64,000 nt of DNA from Mycobacterium colombiense (GCF_001953985.1 NZ_MBEI01000058.1:186001-250000); one strand, 5' to 3'; positions 8,746 through 17,590 are shown, counted from the first letter of the stretch. Program-made: numbers and translations. Notes: a model not told the origin generated them from the letters alone.

Positions 8746-9753
8746 ATGGCTAAGCCACCGTTGTCGATGAAACCGACGGGCTGGTTCCAGGTCGCCTGGT
8801 CCGACGAGATCGGCGTCGGCGACGTGCACAAGATGAAGTACTTCGACCAGGAACTGGTCGCCTGGCGCGCCGAATCCGGCGAGCTGACGGTGATGAACGC
8901 CTACTGCGAGCACCTGGGCGCGCACCTGGGGTATGGCGGCAAGGTCGTCGGCGAGGTGCTGCAGTGCCCGTTCCACGGGTGGCAGTGGAACCAGGAAGGC
9001 CGCAACGTCTGCATCCCGTACCAGGATCGGCCCAACCGTGGTCGCCGCATCCGCACCTACCCGGTGGTCGAGCGCAACGCGTCGGTGTACATCTGGCACG
9101 ACCTGGACCGCCGCGAGCCCTACTTCGACGCGCCGGACGTGTTCGCCGCGTTCGACGACGGCAGCAGCGCCGACGACTACTACCCGCAGCAGCGGCTGTA
9201 CCGCGAGACCCTGGAACTGCACCCGCAATACGTGCTGGAAAACGGGGTGGACTTCGCGCACTTCAAGTTCGTGCACAACACCCCGATCGTGCCGGTGTTC
9301 ACCCGCCACGACTTCGCCGAGCCGGTGTCCTATGTCGACTTCACCATCACCTTCGAAGGCGACGACGGGCAGAAGATCGAGGACGTCAACAGCGGCGTGC
9401 AGGCGATCAACGGCGGCTTGGGCATCGCGGTTACCAAGAGCTGGGGCATGATCGACAACCGCACCATCTCGGCGATCACGCCGATCGACGAGTTCACTTC
9501 CGATGTGCGCTTCATGGTCTACATCGGCCGGACGCCGAACAGGGACCCCGACCGCGCCGCCGCCAAGGCGGACGAGTTCGGGCGCGAGGTCATCCGCCAG
9601 TTCGAGCAGGACATCGAGATCTGGCAGCACCAGCGCTATTCGGATCCGCCGGCCCTGGCCCCCGACGAGTACGAAGGCTTCACCGCAATTCGCAAGTGGG
9701 CCAAGCAATTCTATCCCGACGCGTTCGCAACGCAGGAAGGCTCAAGGCAATGA
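8746..9753 (+). CDS. Rieske non-heme iron oxygenase, alpha subunit
   Basis: A 335-residue oxygenase related to KshA-type monooxygenases. The Rieske 2Fe-2S ligands are Cys54, His56, Cys74 and His77 (CEH...CPFH). The mononuclear iron motif NxxDxxHxxxxH is visible in ENGVDFAHFKFVH. Such enzymes hydroxylate steroids or aromatic rings, using electrons from a flavin/2Fe-2S reductase such as the VanB-type protein at 6406 (inference). TTG at 8743 precedes ATG 8746 in frame; I prefer ATG, which follows a GGCAGGG ribosome site. The stop overlaps the next gene's ATG. Divergent from a TetR regulator. Confidence 0.88.
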   Translation: MAKPPLSMKPTGWFQVAWSDEIGVGDVHKMKYFDQELVAWRAESGELTVMNAYCEHLGAHLGYGGKVVGEVLQCPFHGWQWNQEGRNVCIPYQDRPNRGRRIRTYPVVERNASVYIWHDLDRREPYFDAPDVFAAFDDGSSADDYYPQQRLYRETLELHPQYVLENGVDFAHFKFVHNTPIVPVFTRHDFAEPVSYVDFTITFEGDDGQKIEDVNSGVQAINGGLGIAVTKSWGMIDNRTISAITPIDEFTSDVRFMVYIGRTPNRDPDRAAAKADEFGREVIRQFEQDIEIWQHQRYSDPPALAPDEYEGFTAIRKWAKQFYPDAFATQEGSRQ

Positions 9754-10832
9754 GTGCAGCACCGGTTCGCGTGTTTCAGGTCGGAAGCGGCAACGTCGGC
9801 ACCGAGATGATCAAGCGGATCGCCACCCAGCCCGACATCGAACTCATTGGCGTGCACTGTTATTCGCCGGAGAAGGTCGGCAAGGACACCGGAGAGTTCG
9901 CCGGGCTGGCGCCCAACGGGGTGGCCTTCACCGGGACGATCGAGGAGATCATCGCCGCCAAGCCGGACGTGCTGACGTTCCACGGGGTGTTCCCCGACGA
10001 GGACCTGTACGTCGAGGTGCTCGAGGCGGGCATCAACATCGTCACCACCGCGGACTGGATCACCGGCTGGCACCGCGACAAGAACCACCCGCACCCGTCG
10101 GGCAAGCCGGTCAGCCGGCTGTTGGCCGAGGCGTGTGAGAAGGGCGGCGCGACGTTCTACGGCACCGGGATGAACCCCGGGCTGAACCAGATCCTGGGCG
10201 TGGTGTGCTCAGCCGACGTCGCCGACATCGAGAACGTCACCACCATCGAATCGGTCGACGTGTCGTGCCACCACTCCAAGGACACCTGGATCGAGGTGGG
10301 CTACGGCCAGCCGGTCGACGACCCCGAAATCCCTTCGAAGCTCGAGAAATACACCCGCGTCTTCGCCGACAGCGTGTACATGATGGCCGACTGTTTCGAC
10401 CTGCGCCTCGACGAGGTCAAGTTCAGCTACGAGCTGGGCGCGTGCACCAAGGATGTCGACCTGGGCTGGTACACGCTGCCCAAGGGTTCGCTGGGCGGGA
10501 ACTACATCAAGTACCAGGGCATGGTCGACGGCGTGCCGCGGGTCGAGACGCACCTGGAATGGCAGATGACCCCGCACACCGACCCCAGCTGGAACATCAA
10601 GGGCTGCTACATCACTCAAATCCAGGGCGACCCCTGCATCTACAACAAGCACATGATCTTTCCCAAGCCGGGCGTCGACCTGTCCAACCCGGACAACTTC
10701 GCCTCCATCGGCATGACCGTCACCGGGATGCCCGCGCTGGCCTCGATCAAGTCGGTGGTCGCGGCGCCGCCGGGACTCATCACCAGCGCCGACCTACCCC
10801 TGCGCGGCTTCGCCGGGCGGTTCAAGAAGTAG
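9750..10832 (+). CDS. DapB-fold NAD(P)-dependent dehydrogenase
   Basis: A 360-residue protein with an N-terminal dinucleotide fold (VFQVGSGNVGTEMIKRI) and the central pattern seen in homologues of dihydrodipicolinate reductase and 2,4-diaminopentanoate dehydrogenase, including FYGTGMNPGLNQ. Mycobacteria have several such paralogues beside catabolic oxygenases; their substrates are unknown. It is much longer than true DapB (245 residues, encoded at 12915), so it is not the lysine enzyme. Coupled to the Rieske gene by an ATGA overlap, so the two products likely act in one pathway. Its 3' end overlaps the convergent HNH gene by 39 bases. Confidence 0.75.
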   Translation: MSAAPVRVFQVGSGNVGTEMIKRIATQPDIELIGVHCYSPEKVGKDTGEFAGLAPNGVAFTGTIEEIIAAKPDVLTFHGVFPDEDLYVEVLEAGINIVTTADWITGWHRDKNHPHPSGKPVSRLLAEACEKGGATFYGTGMNPGLNQILGVVCSADVADIENVTTIESVDVSCHHSKDTWIEVGYGQPVDDPEIPSKLEKYTRVFADSVYMMADCFDLRLDEVKFSYELGACTKDVDLGWYTLPKGSLGGNYIKYQGMVDGVPRVETHLEWQMTPHTDPSWNIKGCYITQIQGDPCIYNKHMIFPKPGVDLSNPDNFASIGMTVTGMPALASIKSVVAAPPGLITSADLPLRGFAGRFKK

Positions 10833-12164
10833 GCGTTCGGGATGGTGAAAGTCGTTGGTGCGCGCGCCGCGGTCTAAGTGCGGCGGCGGTCTCCACTCGG
10901 TGTCACCCTGGCGTGATTTCGTTGTGCGCCAACCTTTTTCCGCCAGCTTGTGGTGTGGGGCGCAGGCGAAGGTGAGATTGTCCGAGTCGGTCGTGCCGCC
11001 GGCCGCCCACTCGTTGAGATGGTGCACCTCGCACCAGTAGCCGGGTGCGTCGCAGCCGGGGTGGGTGCAGCCGCGGTCGTGCGCATACAACACGATGCGT
11101 TGATCCGGTGTGGCAATGCGCCGCGACCGGCCGAGATACAGTGGGCGGCTGGTGTGCTCGTCGAACACGGCGAGATAGTGGTAGGCGTGGCGGGCCATCC
11201 GGATCACGTCGCGCATCGGCAGCAGCGTTCCGCCACTGGTCACCGCGCGCCCGGTGCCCGACGTCAGCTCCTGCAGCGTCGTCGACACGATGACCGCCAC
11301 CGGTAACCCGTTGTGCCGGCCGAGTTTCGGGTCGCCCAGCTGCCCGCGCACCAGGGCGTTGAGTGCGTCGTGCTGGCGCTGCGCGGGACTGCGCCTATCG
11401 CCGCGCACTCGCTCATCGTCGGGTTCGCCCGTAACACAGGGTGTTTGGTCGTCCGGATTGCACACTCCGGGAGCCGCGAACCGGGACAGCCAGGCGTCGA
11501 GGTTGGCGCGCAACTCCGGTGAGGCGATCAGCTTCCCGATGCTCATCCCGTCGGGTCGTTGGCCGCACCAGGTGAACCCACGCTGGCGTGCACGGTCGGC
11601 GTCGGAGAACTTTCCGTCCGGGTTGAGCCGCAGGGCGCACTGGTGTGCGAGCTTCTGCAACTGATCCGGACGCAACGTCCGCGCCTGCCCGGCCAGGAAT
11701 CGCTCGGCGTCGTCCACGGTGGCAGCGGGCACGGAGTCCGGGAGATCGCGGATGAACGTTTGAATGACACGTAAGTGCTGACCGTCGAGCATCCCGTCGC
11801 GCCATGCCACGGCCGTGGCCGGCAACTGTGGCGGCAGCTCCGCGCCGGTGAGGGTCAGGCGCGCAGACAACTCCTTGGCGTCGCGAAGCCGACGGCACGC
11901 CTCGGCATAGCTGATCCGCAGATAGTCGGCGACCACCTTGTGCACAGGGCCGCCGATGTCGGCGGGGTCCTCCGTCGCCAAGCTCGCAATGACGTCGTGG
12001 CTGAGCGCAATCTGTCGCCGGCGCGAGGCCTCCGTCCGTTCGAGCACGTGCAGCCGGACGGCGGGGCTCAGCGCATCGAAGTTGAGGCCGCGTAGGGCCG
12101 CATCGGCGGCTTCCTGGGCATCCAGCGCGGCGGACACCTCAGCCGGGACCTCAATCGAATGCAT
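10794..12164 (-). CDS. DUF222/HNH endonuclease domain protein (13E12 family)
   Basis: A 456-residue protein with an N-terminal DUF222 region (about 20-330) and a C-terminal HNH nuclease module at about 360-420: zinc-type cysteines in GCTHPGCDAPGYWC, then EVHHLNEWAAGGTTDSDNL and the final HHK. This is the 13E12 repeat family, present in several copies per mycobacterial genome and linked to REP13E12 elements and mobile DNA. No attachment repeats were recognised here. The role is unknown. It separates the accessory oxygenase cluster from the conserved dapB block. Confidence 0.9.
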   Translation of the reverse strand: MHSIEVPAEVSAALDAQEAADAALRGLNFDALSPAVRLHVLERTEASRRRQIALSHDVIASLATEDPADIGGPVHKVVADYLRISYAEACRRLRDAKELSARLTLTGAELPPQLPATAVAWRDGMLDGQHLRVIQTFIRDLPDSVPAATVDDAERFLAGQARTLRPDQLQKLAHQCALRLNPDGKFSDADRARQRGFTWCGQRPDGMSIGKLIASPELRANLDAWLSRFAAPGVCNPDDQTPCVTGEPDDERVRGDRRSPAQRQHDALNALVRGQLGDPKLGRHNGLPVAVIVSTTLQELTSGTGRAVTSGGTLLPMRDVIRMARHAYHYLAVFDEHTSRPLYLGRSRRIATPDQRIVLYAHDRGCTHPGCDAPGYWCEVHHLNEWAAGGTTDSDNLTFACAPHHKLAEKGWRTTKSRQGDTEWRPPPHLDRGARTNDFHHPERLLLEPPGEAAQG

Positions 12165-12216
12165 GTTCGAATGCTATGTGCTGGGCACGACGACGGGAGA
12201 CGGACCGAGCCGCAGC

Positions 12217-12243
12217 TGTGGATAAACCGCGGACTGTGGACAA
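12217..12243 (+). promoter_or_regulatory. Pair of DnaA-box-like 9-mers
   Basis: TGTGGATAA (12217-12225) and TGTGGACAA (12235-12243) are perfect matches to the reverse complements of the DnaA boxes TTATCCACA and TTGTCCACA. They lie in the same orientation 18 bp apart, between divergent genes. There is no oriC context (no dnaA or dnaN), so they may be a regulatory or titration site. Chance occurrence cannot be excluded. Confidence 0.45.
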
Positions 12244-12284
12244 CGCACCCGCGTTTTTCGTGGCAGCGCTGCGGGTAACCACCC

Positions 12285-12827
12285 GTGGTGCGCGCGGGAT
12301 CTGTGATTGCGCCGGCTGCGGTCGCCGTGGTCATCGCCGCATGCTCGTGTCCCACCGGTTCGGCCGACTCCACGCCGGAGAATCCACCGTTCCCGATCGG
12401 TCAGATGGGTGTGCCCGTGCATGCACAAGCGGCCGGCGGCGCGACCGCCGATATCACTATCAACAGCGCACAGTGGTTACCGCCGGGGTGCGCCTCTCAT
12501 TTTGCGAGTCCGACGCCTGGCTCCGCATGCAACGTGGTGGAAATGACTATCACCGCGACGTCCCATAAGTTCTTCCATTTCAACCAGCGTTATATGTTCG
12601 CCGGATACGGCGGCGGCAACGACGCACCCCAGCCCGCAACGATGGCTGTCGACTACCGGAGGCTCGACAAGATGCCCCCGCTGCAAACGGGCGGCCTCCA
12701 CGACGGCCAGACCGCGCATGGATTCGTCGGCTTCGCTATGCCGACGGGAGGCGACCTGTTCATCACGATCAACGATCCCGACCAGCCCACTCCCTACACC
12801 GAAGCGGGCTGGATCGTCCACACCTGA
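12285..12827 (+). CDS. Probable secreted lipoprotein of unknown function
   Basis: A 180-residue protein with a short hydrophobic signal (SVIAPAAVAVVIAAC) ending in a lipobox-like IAAC, so Cys20 could be lipid-modified and the protein anchored outside the membrane. The mature part is rich in beta-type sequence (ADITINSAQW, VVEMTITATSH, TMAVDYRRLD) with two further cysteines (PPGCASHF, SACNVV) that could form a disulfide; it resembles Ig-like secreted proteins of mycobacteria, but I recognise no family. Start is GTG at 12285, with another GTG immediately after. It stands alone between a divergent HNH gene and dapB. Confidence 0.65.
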   Translation: MVRAGSVIAPAAVAVVIAACSCPTGSADSTPENPPFPIGQMGVPVHAQAAGGATADITINSAQWLPPGCASHFASPTPGSACNVVEMTITATSHKFFHFNQRYMFAGYGGGNDAPQPATMAVDYRRLDKMPPLQTGGLHDGQTAHGFVGFAMPTGGDLFITINDPDQPTPYTEAGWIVHT

Positions 12828-12914
12828 TCGGGGCGAGAAACCCACGTTCGCGTTGTCCTGAAACAACTCGATGCACGCCGCGGCGCAGAATTGACCCCGT
12901 CTAGGGTGAAGGCC

Positions 12915-13652
12915 ATGCGGGTAGGAGTGCTGGGAGCCAAGGGCAAGGTCGGATCGGCGATGGTGGCGGGGGTGCAGGCCGCCGAGGATCTGAGCCTGTC
13001 GGCCGAAGTGGACGCCGGCGACCCGATGAGCCTGCTGACCGACGGCAACACCGAGGTCGTCATCGACTTCACCCACCCCGACGTGGTGATGGACAACCTG
13101 AAGTTCGTCATCGACAACGGAATTCACGCCGTCGTGGGGACCACGGGCTTCACCGCCGAGCGGTTGCAACAGGTGCAGGATTGGCTCGGCGGCGGTGGAG
13201 GCACGTCGGTGCTGATCGCGCCGAACTTCGCCATCGGCGCGGTGTTGTCGATGCACTTCGCCAAGCAGGCCGCGCCCTTCTTCGACTCGGCGGAGGTGAT
13301 CGAGCTGCACCACCCGCACAAGGCCGACGCCCCGTCGGGTACCGCGACGCGCACCGCGAAGCTGATCGCCGAGGCGCGAAAAGGCTTGCCGCCCAACCCC
13401 GATGCCACCAGCACGAGCCTGCCGGGAGCGCGCGGCGCCGACGTCGACGGCATCCCGGTGCACTCGGTGCGGCTGGCGGGGCTGGTCGCGCACCAGGAGA
13501 TCCTGTTCGGCACCGAGGGGGAGACGCTGACCATCCGCCACGACAGCATCGACCGGACCTCGTTCGTGCCCGGCGTGCTGCTGGCCGTGCGGCGGGTCAA
13601 GGAGCACCCCGGCCTGACGGTGGGTCTCGAGGCCCTGCTCAATCTGCAATGA
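12915..13652 (+). CDS. dapB: 4-hydroxy-tetrahydrodipicolinate reductase
   Basis: NAD(P)H-dependent reductase of lysine/diaminopimelate synthesis, needed for peptidoglycan; it acts after DapA (encoded at 47563). The 245 residues match M. tuberculosis DapB (Rv2773c) in length and nearly throughout. Landmarks are the nucleotide motif GAKGKVG (8-14), GTTGFT, and the catalytic/substrate motif ELHHPHKADAPSGTA. The ATG at 12915 gives the family N-terminus MRVGVLGA; the frame is open from a TTG at 12891, rejected by comparison. Followed with an ATGA overlap by the Rv2772c homologue, as in M. tuberculosis. Confidence 0.97.
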   Translation: MRVGVLGAKGKVGSAMVAGVQAAEDLSLSAEVDAGDPMSLLTDGNTEVVIDFTHPDVVMDNLKFVIDNGIHAVVGTTGFTAERLQQVQDWLGGGGGTSVLIAPNFAIGAVLSMHFAKQAAPFFDSAEVIELHHPHKADAPSGTATRTAKLIAEARKGLPPNPDATSTSLPGARGADVDGIPVHSVRLAGLVAHQEILFGTEGETLTIRHDSIDRTSFVPGVLLAVRRVKEHPGLTVGLEALLNLQ

Positions 13653-14104
13653 CCAAAGCGCTGCGCACCCAATTGCTCGTCGCCTTCATGTGCCTCGCGC
13701 TGTTGGTGTACTTCGTGCTGCTGGGGCGCGTGGCCGTCGCGATGATCGGCTCCGGCCGGGCTGCCGCCGTCGGCCTCGGGCTCGCGGTGCTGATCCTGCC
13801 CGTGATCGGGCTGTGGGCGATGATCGCCACCCTGCGCGCCGGATTCGCGCACCAAAAGCTGGCCCGGCTGATCGCGGCCGACGGAATGGAACTGGACACC
13901 AGCGCGCTGCCGCGCCGCCCGTCGGGCCGCATCCAGCGCGACGCGGCCGACGAACTGTTCGCCACGGTGCGCGCTGAGGTGGAGGATCACCCGGACGATT
14001 GGCGGCGCTGGTACCGGCTGGCCCGCGCCTATGACTACGCGGGGGATCGTCGCCGCGCCCGCGAGGCCATGAAGACGGCCGTCGACCTGCAGGGCCGCTT
14101 ATGA
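13649..14104 (+). CDS. Conserved membrane protein (Rv2772c homologue)
   Basis: A 151-residue protein with two transmembrane helices near residues 8-30 and 38-62, then a soluble tail with a TPR-like helix pair (WRRWYRLARAYDYAGDRRRAREAM). Function unknown. It overlaps dapB by four bases upstream and the flavodoxin-like gene by four bases downstream, so the three are one transcription unit, the same order as in M. tuberculosis. The ATGA overlap decides the start. Confidence 0.88.
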   Translation: MTKALRTQLLVAFMCLALLVYFVLLGRVAVAMIGSGRAAAVGLGLAVLILPVIGLWAMIATLRAGFAHQKLARLIAADGMELDTSALPRRPSGRIQRDAADELFATVRAEVEDHPDDWRRWYRLARAYDYAGDRRRAREAMKTAVDLQGRL

Positions 14105-14556
14105 GCAAGACGCTGCTGATCGTGCACCACACGCCGTCGCCGCACACCCACGAGATGTTCGAGGCGGTGGTCTCCGGTGCCACCGACCCCGACATCGAGG
14201 GTGTGGAGGTGCTGCGGCGCGCGGCGCTGACGGTCTCGCCGGCCGAAATGCTGGCCGCCGACGGCTATTTGCTGGGCACCCCGGCGAACCTCGGCTACAT
14301 CTCGGGGGCCCTCAAGCACGCGTTCGATTGCGCCTACTACCAGCTGCTCGACTCCACTCGTGGGCGACCGTTCGGGCTGTACCTGCACGGCAACGAGGGC
14401 ACCGAGGGTGCCGAGCGCGCCGTGGACGGAATCACTGCCGGCTTGGGTTGGGTCAAGGCGGCGGAATCCGTTGTGGTGTCAGGCAAGCCCGCCAAGGCCG
14501 ACGTTGAGGCGTGCTGGAACCTTGGCGCGACGGTCGCCGCGACGTTGATGGGCTGA
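14101..14556 (+). CDS. Flavodoxin-like NAD(P)H-dependent oxidoreductase (Rv2771c homologue)
   Basis: A 150-residue flavodoxin-fold protein. The first strand LLIVHHTPSPHTHEMF leads into an FMN-phosphate loop, and GYLLGTPANLGYISGALKHAFD is the isoalloxazine-contacting segment typical of FMN reductases and quinone reductases. Probable role: two-electron reduction of a small quinone or flavin; substrate unknown. Last gene of the dapB unit; an accessory DUF4238 gene follows after only 3 bases. Confidence 0.83.
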   Translation: MSKTLLIVHHTPSPHTHEMFEAVVSGATDPDIEGVEVLRRAALTVSPAEMLAADGYLLGTPANLGYISGALKHAFDCAYYQLLDSTRGRPFGLYLHGNEGTEGAERAVDGITAGLGWVKAAESVVVSGKPAKADVEACWNLGATVAATLMG

Positions 14557-14559
14557 GCT

Positions 14560-15528
14560 GTGGTGGCCGACGTTGCGAAGCTGCACCACACGGTGCCCAG
14601 GTTCTACCTCAAGGGATTTGCCGACCAGGACGAACACATTGTGACGGTGCGATTGCCCGGGGACAGACGGTATACCTCGCGCATCAGGAACACCGCCGCG
14701 ACAAACAACTTTTACTCCATCGACGGACACCCAGACGGGGCAGACGCCTTCGAGAAGGCGCTATCTCATCTAGAAGGTGATGTAGCGTCAGTTCTTCGGG
14801 TGATCGTTGATGGTGAGTGGCCGCTATCAGCGGAGCAGCGCACTACGTTGGCGACATTTATGGCGGTGCAGTACCTTCGAGGGCCGGATCACCGTCGCAC
14901 TCTCGAATATCTGGCTGCCCAGATGACGCGTCTGGAAGTTCAGTTCACTGGTCGGGACAACGTCAAGTACTGGGTCCAGAAGCGATACGGAGTCGAGGTG
15001 GACGATGACGAAGCCGAGGTGATCTGGCAGCAGGCAACACAGCCAGGAGGACCGCCGATCACAATTGCCCCGATAGCGCACATCGAGCAGCTGATTGACG
15101 GTGCGGACCATCTGATGCCCTACATCATGTCCCGGCCGTGGAAGCTGGTTCGATTCAGCCGTCGTTCGCTGATCACCTGTGATCAGCCCGTCGGGTTAGT
15201 GCGCGATCCAGATTGCGCTCCGTGGGAAGGCGTGGGATTCGCGACGGCTTGGGGCATCACCTTTCCGCTCACTCGCCAACTGGGTTTAATCATGAGCGAC
15301 GTTAAGCCGATGATCGAATTCAACTATCCAGTAGAGAAAGTCCGCGCGGGCATGTTGGATTCAGTCGAATCGGGCACGACCGCCACCGAAAAGTTCATCA
15401 ACGAGAGCACGGCGCGGTCCGCCAGCGAGTACATCTATCTGCACCCACACGACGAGGCGTTTCTCCCTTCGTCGCTGCCGGAGCCGCGACTAAGCAATAT
15501 CTCAGCGCAAGGCGGCGGTGGGCTGTGA
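14560..15528 (+). CDS. DUF4238 domain-containing protein
   Basis: A 322-residue protein opening with the DUF4238 hallmark HHTVPRFYLKGFAD (residues 8-21), followed by NNFYSIDG and a conserved helical body ending with ITCDQPVGLV. DUF4238 proteins are widespread, patchily distributed and often in genomic islands; their biochemistry is unsettled. GTG start 3 bases after the Rv2771c homologue. The coding sequence is visibly AT-richer than its neighbours, consistent with transfer. It converges on the HEPN-like gene. Confidence 0.75.
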   Translation: MVADVAKLHHTVPRFYLKGFADQDEHIVTVRLPGDRRYTSRIRNTAATNNFYSIDGHPDGADAFEKALSHLEGDVASVLRVIVDGEWPLSAEQRTTLATFMAVQYLRGPDHRRTLEYLAAQMTRLEVQFTGRDNVKYWVQKRYGVEVDDDEAEVIWQQATQPGGPPITIAPIAHIEQLIDGADHLMPYIMSRPWKLVRFSRRSLITCDQPVGLVRDPDCAPWEGVGFATAWGITFPLTRQLGLIMSDVKPMIEFNYPVEKVRAGMLDSVESGTTATEKFINESTARSASEYIYLHPHDEAFLPSSLPEPRLSNISAQGGGGL

Positions 15529-15586
15529 AGGTCACGAGCCAAGCCTGGACACTTCCCGCAGCCCGTGTTTATAACAGGATCACGCC

Positions 15587-16747
15587 TCACTCATACCACC
15601 GCCGGCGGTGCTCGTCGTGAATACGGGCCGCGACCCATCGCTTGGAATCAACTGTGCCGAGCCGTATCTCACGACTGTCCAAAGTCACGCTGTCGCCGTA
15701 TCCCGGAAATTGCGACAGCGCTTCGTCAGGGTCTACTTTTCGCCATTGGCGACCGCTCTGAGCAATCATCTCAGGGTTTGCCCTACGCGCCGCCCAGCAC
15801 GTCATCATGGCGTCAGTTAGCGCTTCGACAAGTTGAGCCGTCGAGTCGCAAAGCCCGTCGAGGACATCGGAGCTCGCTGAGAGGACAAAGGTGTCAAAGA
15901 TCGGTCGGTTGGGCGGCTTGCTGCCGAATACCAGGGCCTGAATCTCACTCCAGCGCGGTTGCCGATAGAACAGCCGTGTCAAACGATCACCAACTGCCAC
16001 ATTAAATTTCGCCGCCGGCGAACGATGTGTTAAGCCATGCCGCGCATCGCGCATCCAGGGCAACCAATCGGTTGGCCCAAATTGCTCCCAACCGAGAACT
16101 GGTGCCACCAACGCCTCCTGGGCGAGTCGCCCTGGGCTCCCCGGCGGCTCAATCGGCGCTACCAAGGCTTCTCTGATCGCTTGCCGCGATCCAGCAGGTG
16201 GTGGGGAAGGATTCGGAGGAGCTTGTGGGTTCAGCTGCTCGGCAAACTTAACGAGGTCGGTCCAGTAAGCATTCGCTACGTCTTTAAATCCGAAGCCCCC
16301 CACAATGATTACCGCCGCCGCCAGACGATCAAGGGTCTGGCCAAGATGGTAAAGGCATGCCTCTGCTGACTCGGTGATCGTGAGCGAGCGGCGCCGCGCT
16401 TGTGGGGCGTTCAGCAATGCGTTTAAGAACACCTCAAGGTCGTGTGAGCCCGAAGCATTGAACTCCGCCAGGGCCTTCTGATAGATCTCGTCTTCTTCAA
16501 AACTGGTCTGCCGGTGCACATCGGCTTTGAGTGATGCCGACCTAATCGCCTCCGAAGTACCGCCCAGTGATTGCAACAGATAGTCGGACAGCATCGTGAT
16601 CGTTTTCCAGTCGGTGAACTCCCGCCACCAGCGGAACCCGCCATTCTGCTTATCGAGTTCGTCTGCAAGTTGGTTGGTGAAGTCATCCAGGCGATCCGTC
16701 GCACGAGCGACACGCTGCTCGTACGCTTCAATTTCCCCGCTGGTCAC
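15587..16747 (-). CDS. HEPN-like protein of unknown function
   Basis: A 386-residue, mostly helical protein that I do not recognise by family. Residues 236-241 (RHGLTH) fit the Rx4H signature of HEPN-type ribonuclease/toxin domains, placed after a long helical stretch (CLYHLGQTLDRLAAAVIIVGG, shortened sense only: residues 131-151) as in HEPN bundles. A hexapeptide EALVAP is repeated at 193-198 and 211-216 around a proline-rich linker. GTG start. The gene is AT-richer than the chromosome around it and converges on the DUF4238 gene. A role in defence or RNA cleavage is inference from the motif only. Confidence 0.5.
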   Translation of the reverse strand: MTSGEIEAYEQRVARATDRLDDFTNQLADELDKQNGGFRWWREFTDWKTITMLSDYLLQSLGGTSEAIRSASLKADVHRQTSFEEDEIYQKALAEFNASGSHDLEVFLNALLNAPQARRRSLTITESAEACLYHLGQTLDRLAAAVIIVGGFGFKDVANAYWTDLVKFAEQLNPQAPPNPSPPPAGSRQAIREALVAPIEPPGSPGRLAQEALVAPVLGWEQFGPTDWLPWMRDARHGLTHRSPAAKFNVAVGDRLTRLFYRQPRWSEIQALVFGSKPPNRPIFDTFVLSASSDVLDGLCDSTAQLVEALTDAMMTCWAARRANPEMIAQSGRQWRKVDPDEALSQFPGYGDSVTLDSREIRLGTVDSKRWVAARIHDEHRRRWYE

Positions 16748-16825
16748 AGGCGGCGAGTCTAGCGTTCATCGTGAGCCTGGTCACCTGAATTTCGCCGCAG
16801 CCCAACGACAACCCGGTCAGCTCAA

Positions 16826-16840
16826 CCGCCGATCCGGCGG
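16826..16840 (-). terminator. Hairpin after the terminase remnant
   Basis: CCGCC (16826-16830) and GGCGG (16836-16840) form a perfect 5-bp GC stem with a 5-base loop, 13 bases beyond the stop of the leftward gene at 16854. There is no U tract, which is common in mycobacteria. It would close the whole leftward island. Confidence 0.35.
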
Positions 16841-16853
16841 CGTAGGTAGCCGC

Positions 16854-17546
16854 CTATCGGCGTGACAGCCGGCCGGTCAGTGACCCGCCGCGCGCCAGAC
16901 CCGGTGACACCGCCTGCCGGCGATCAGCCAGGCGTCTTTCCAGATCCAACGGCGAGGCAAACGACCATTGCCGGCCAGCGGCATGCACCAGCACGTCATA
17001 GGCCACAACCAGGCTGGCCAGGGAGTCGGGCTGATGCTGCCCGGCTTGCCACGCCACCGCCGCCTCTTCAAACGCCGGGAAGTGGCCGGCCAGCCGACAG
17101 GTACCGACCTCAAGCGCTTGTAGCAGCGCGCTGCTCCGCGCTATCGCATCCCCGCCCCCACGCCCCGACCCCTTCGGCGGCCAGCTCGTCACCTTCACCG
17201 GCCGGTCGATCCGGTACCGCTTCAAGGCGTCGTTGACCACGCGCGTGTAGGTCGTCGCAGCGGCGAAGCCCTCCACGCTGATCTCGCTAGCGCCGACGTC
17301 GGCGGCCAGCTCGACCGCAGCCCGCGCCCACTGATCAGACGTCATCGGGGCACTCTGGTCGGCGATCATCGCCACCACGCCCTCGGCCGTCATCGACGCC
17401 GCCACCAGACCACAGGCGTCACCTTCGCCGGAGTCAGCCGGGTCGACGCCGACCACGGTCAGCAGCGGGCTTTGTGGGGCGGCCGGCAGCCGCCAATCGT
17501 CCAGCCATTGCCGTTTAATCAGGCCACCCTCGGGTGCGGCCGGCAC
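16854..17546 (-). pseudogene. Truncated phage terminase large subunit (nuclease domain only)
   Basis: The 230 residues from a GTG resemble the C-terminal RNase H-like nuclease of phage terminases: first acidic site GVDPADSGEGDA, second SVEGFA, third PDSLASLVVAYDVL. In-frame coding similarity continues upstream of the GTG (the segment SWAAFQG before VPAAPEGG, as in intact terminases) but meets a stop near 17603, and the N-terminal ATPase is absent. So this is a broken prophage gene, or a captured nuclease domain. It lies 44 bases downstream of the Met/Pro-rich gene in the same direction. Confidence 0.65.
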
Positions 17547-17590
17547 ACCCTGAAACGCCGCCCAGCTGATGGACTGATGCCCAAAACCGG

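Noticed and set aside
10794..12164. HNH gene as part of an insertion sequence or intact REP13E12 element
   Set aside because: No flanking inverted or direct repeats and no integrase gene were found next to it.
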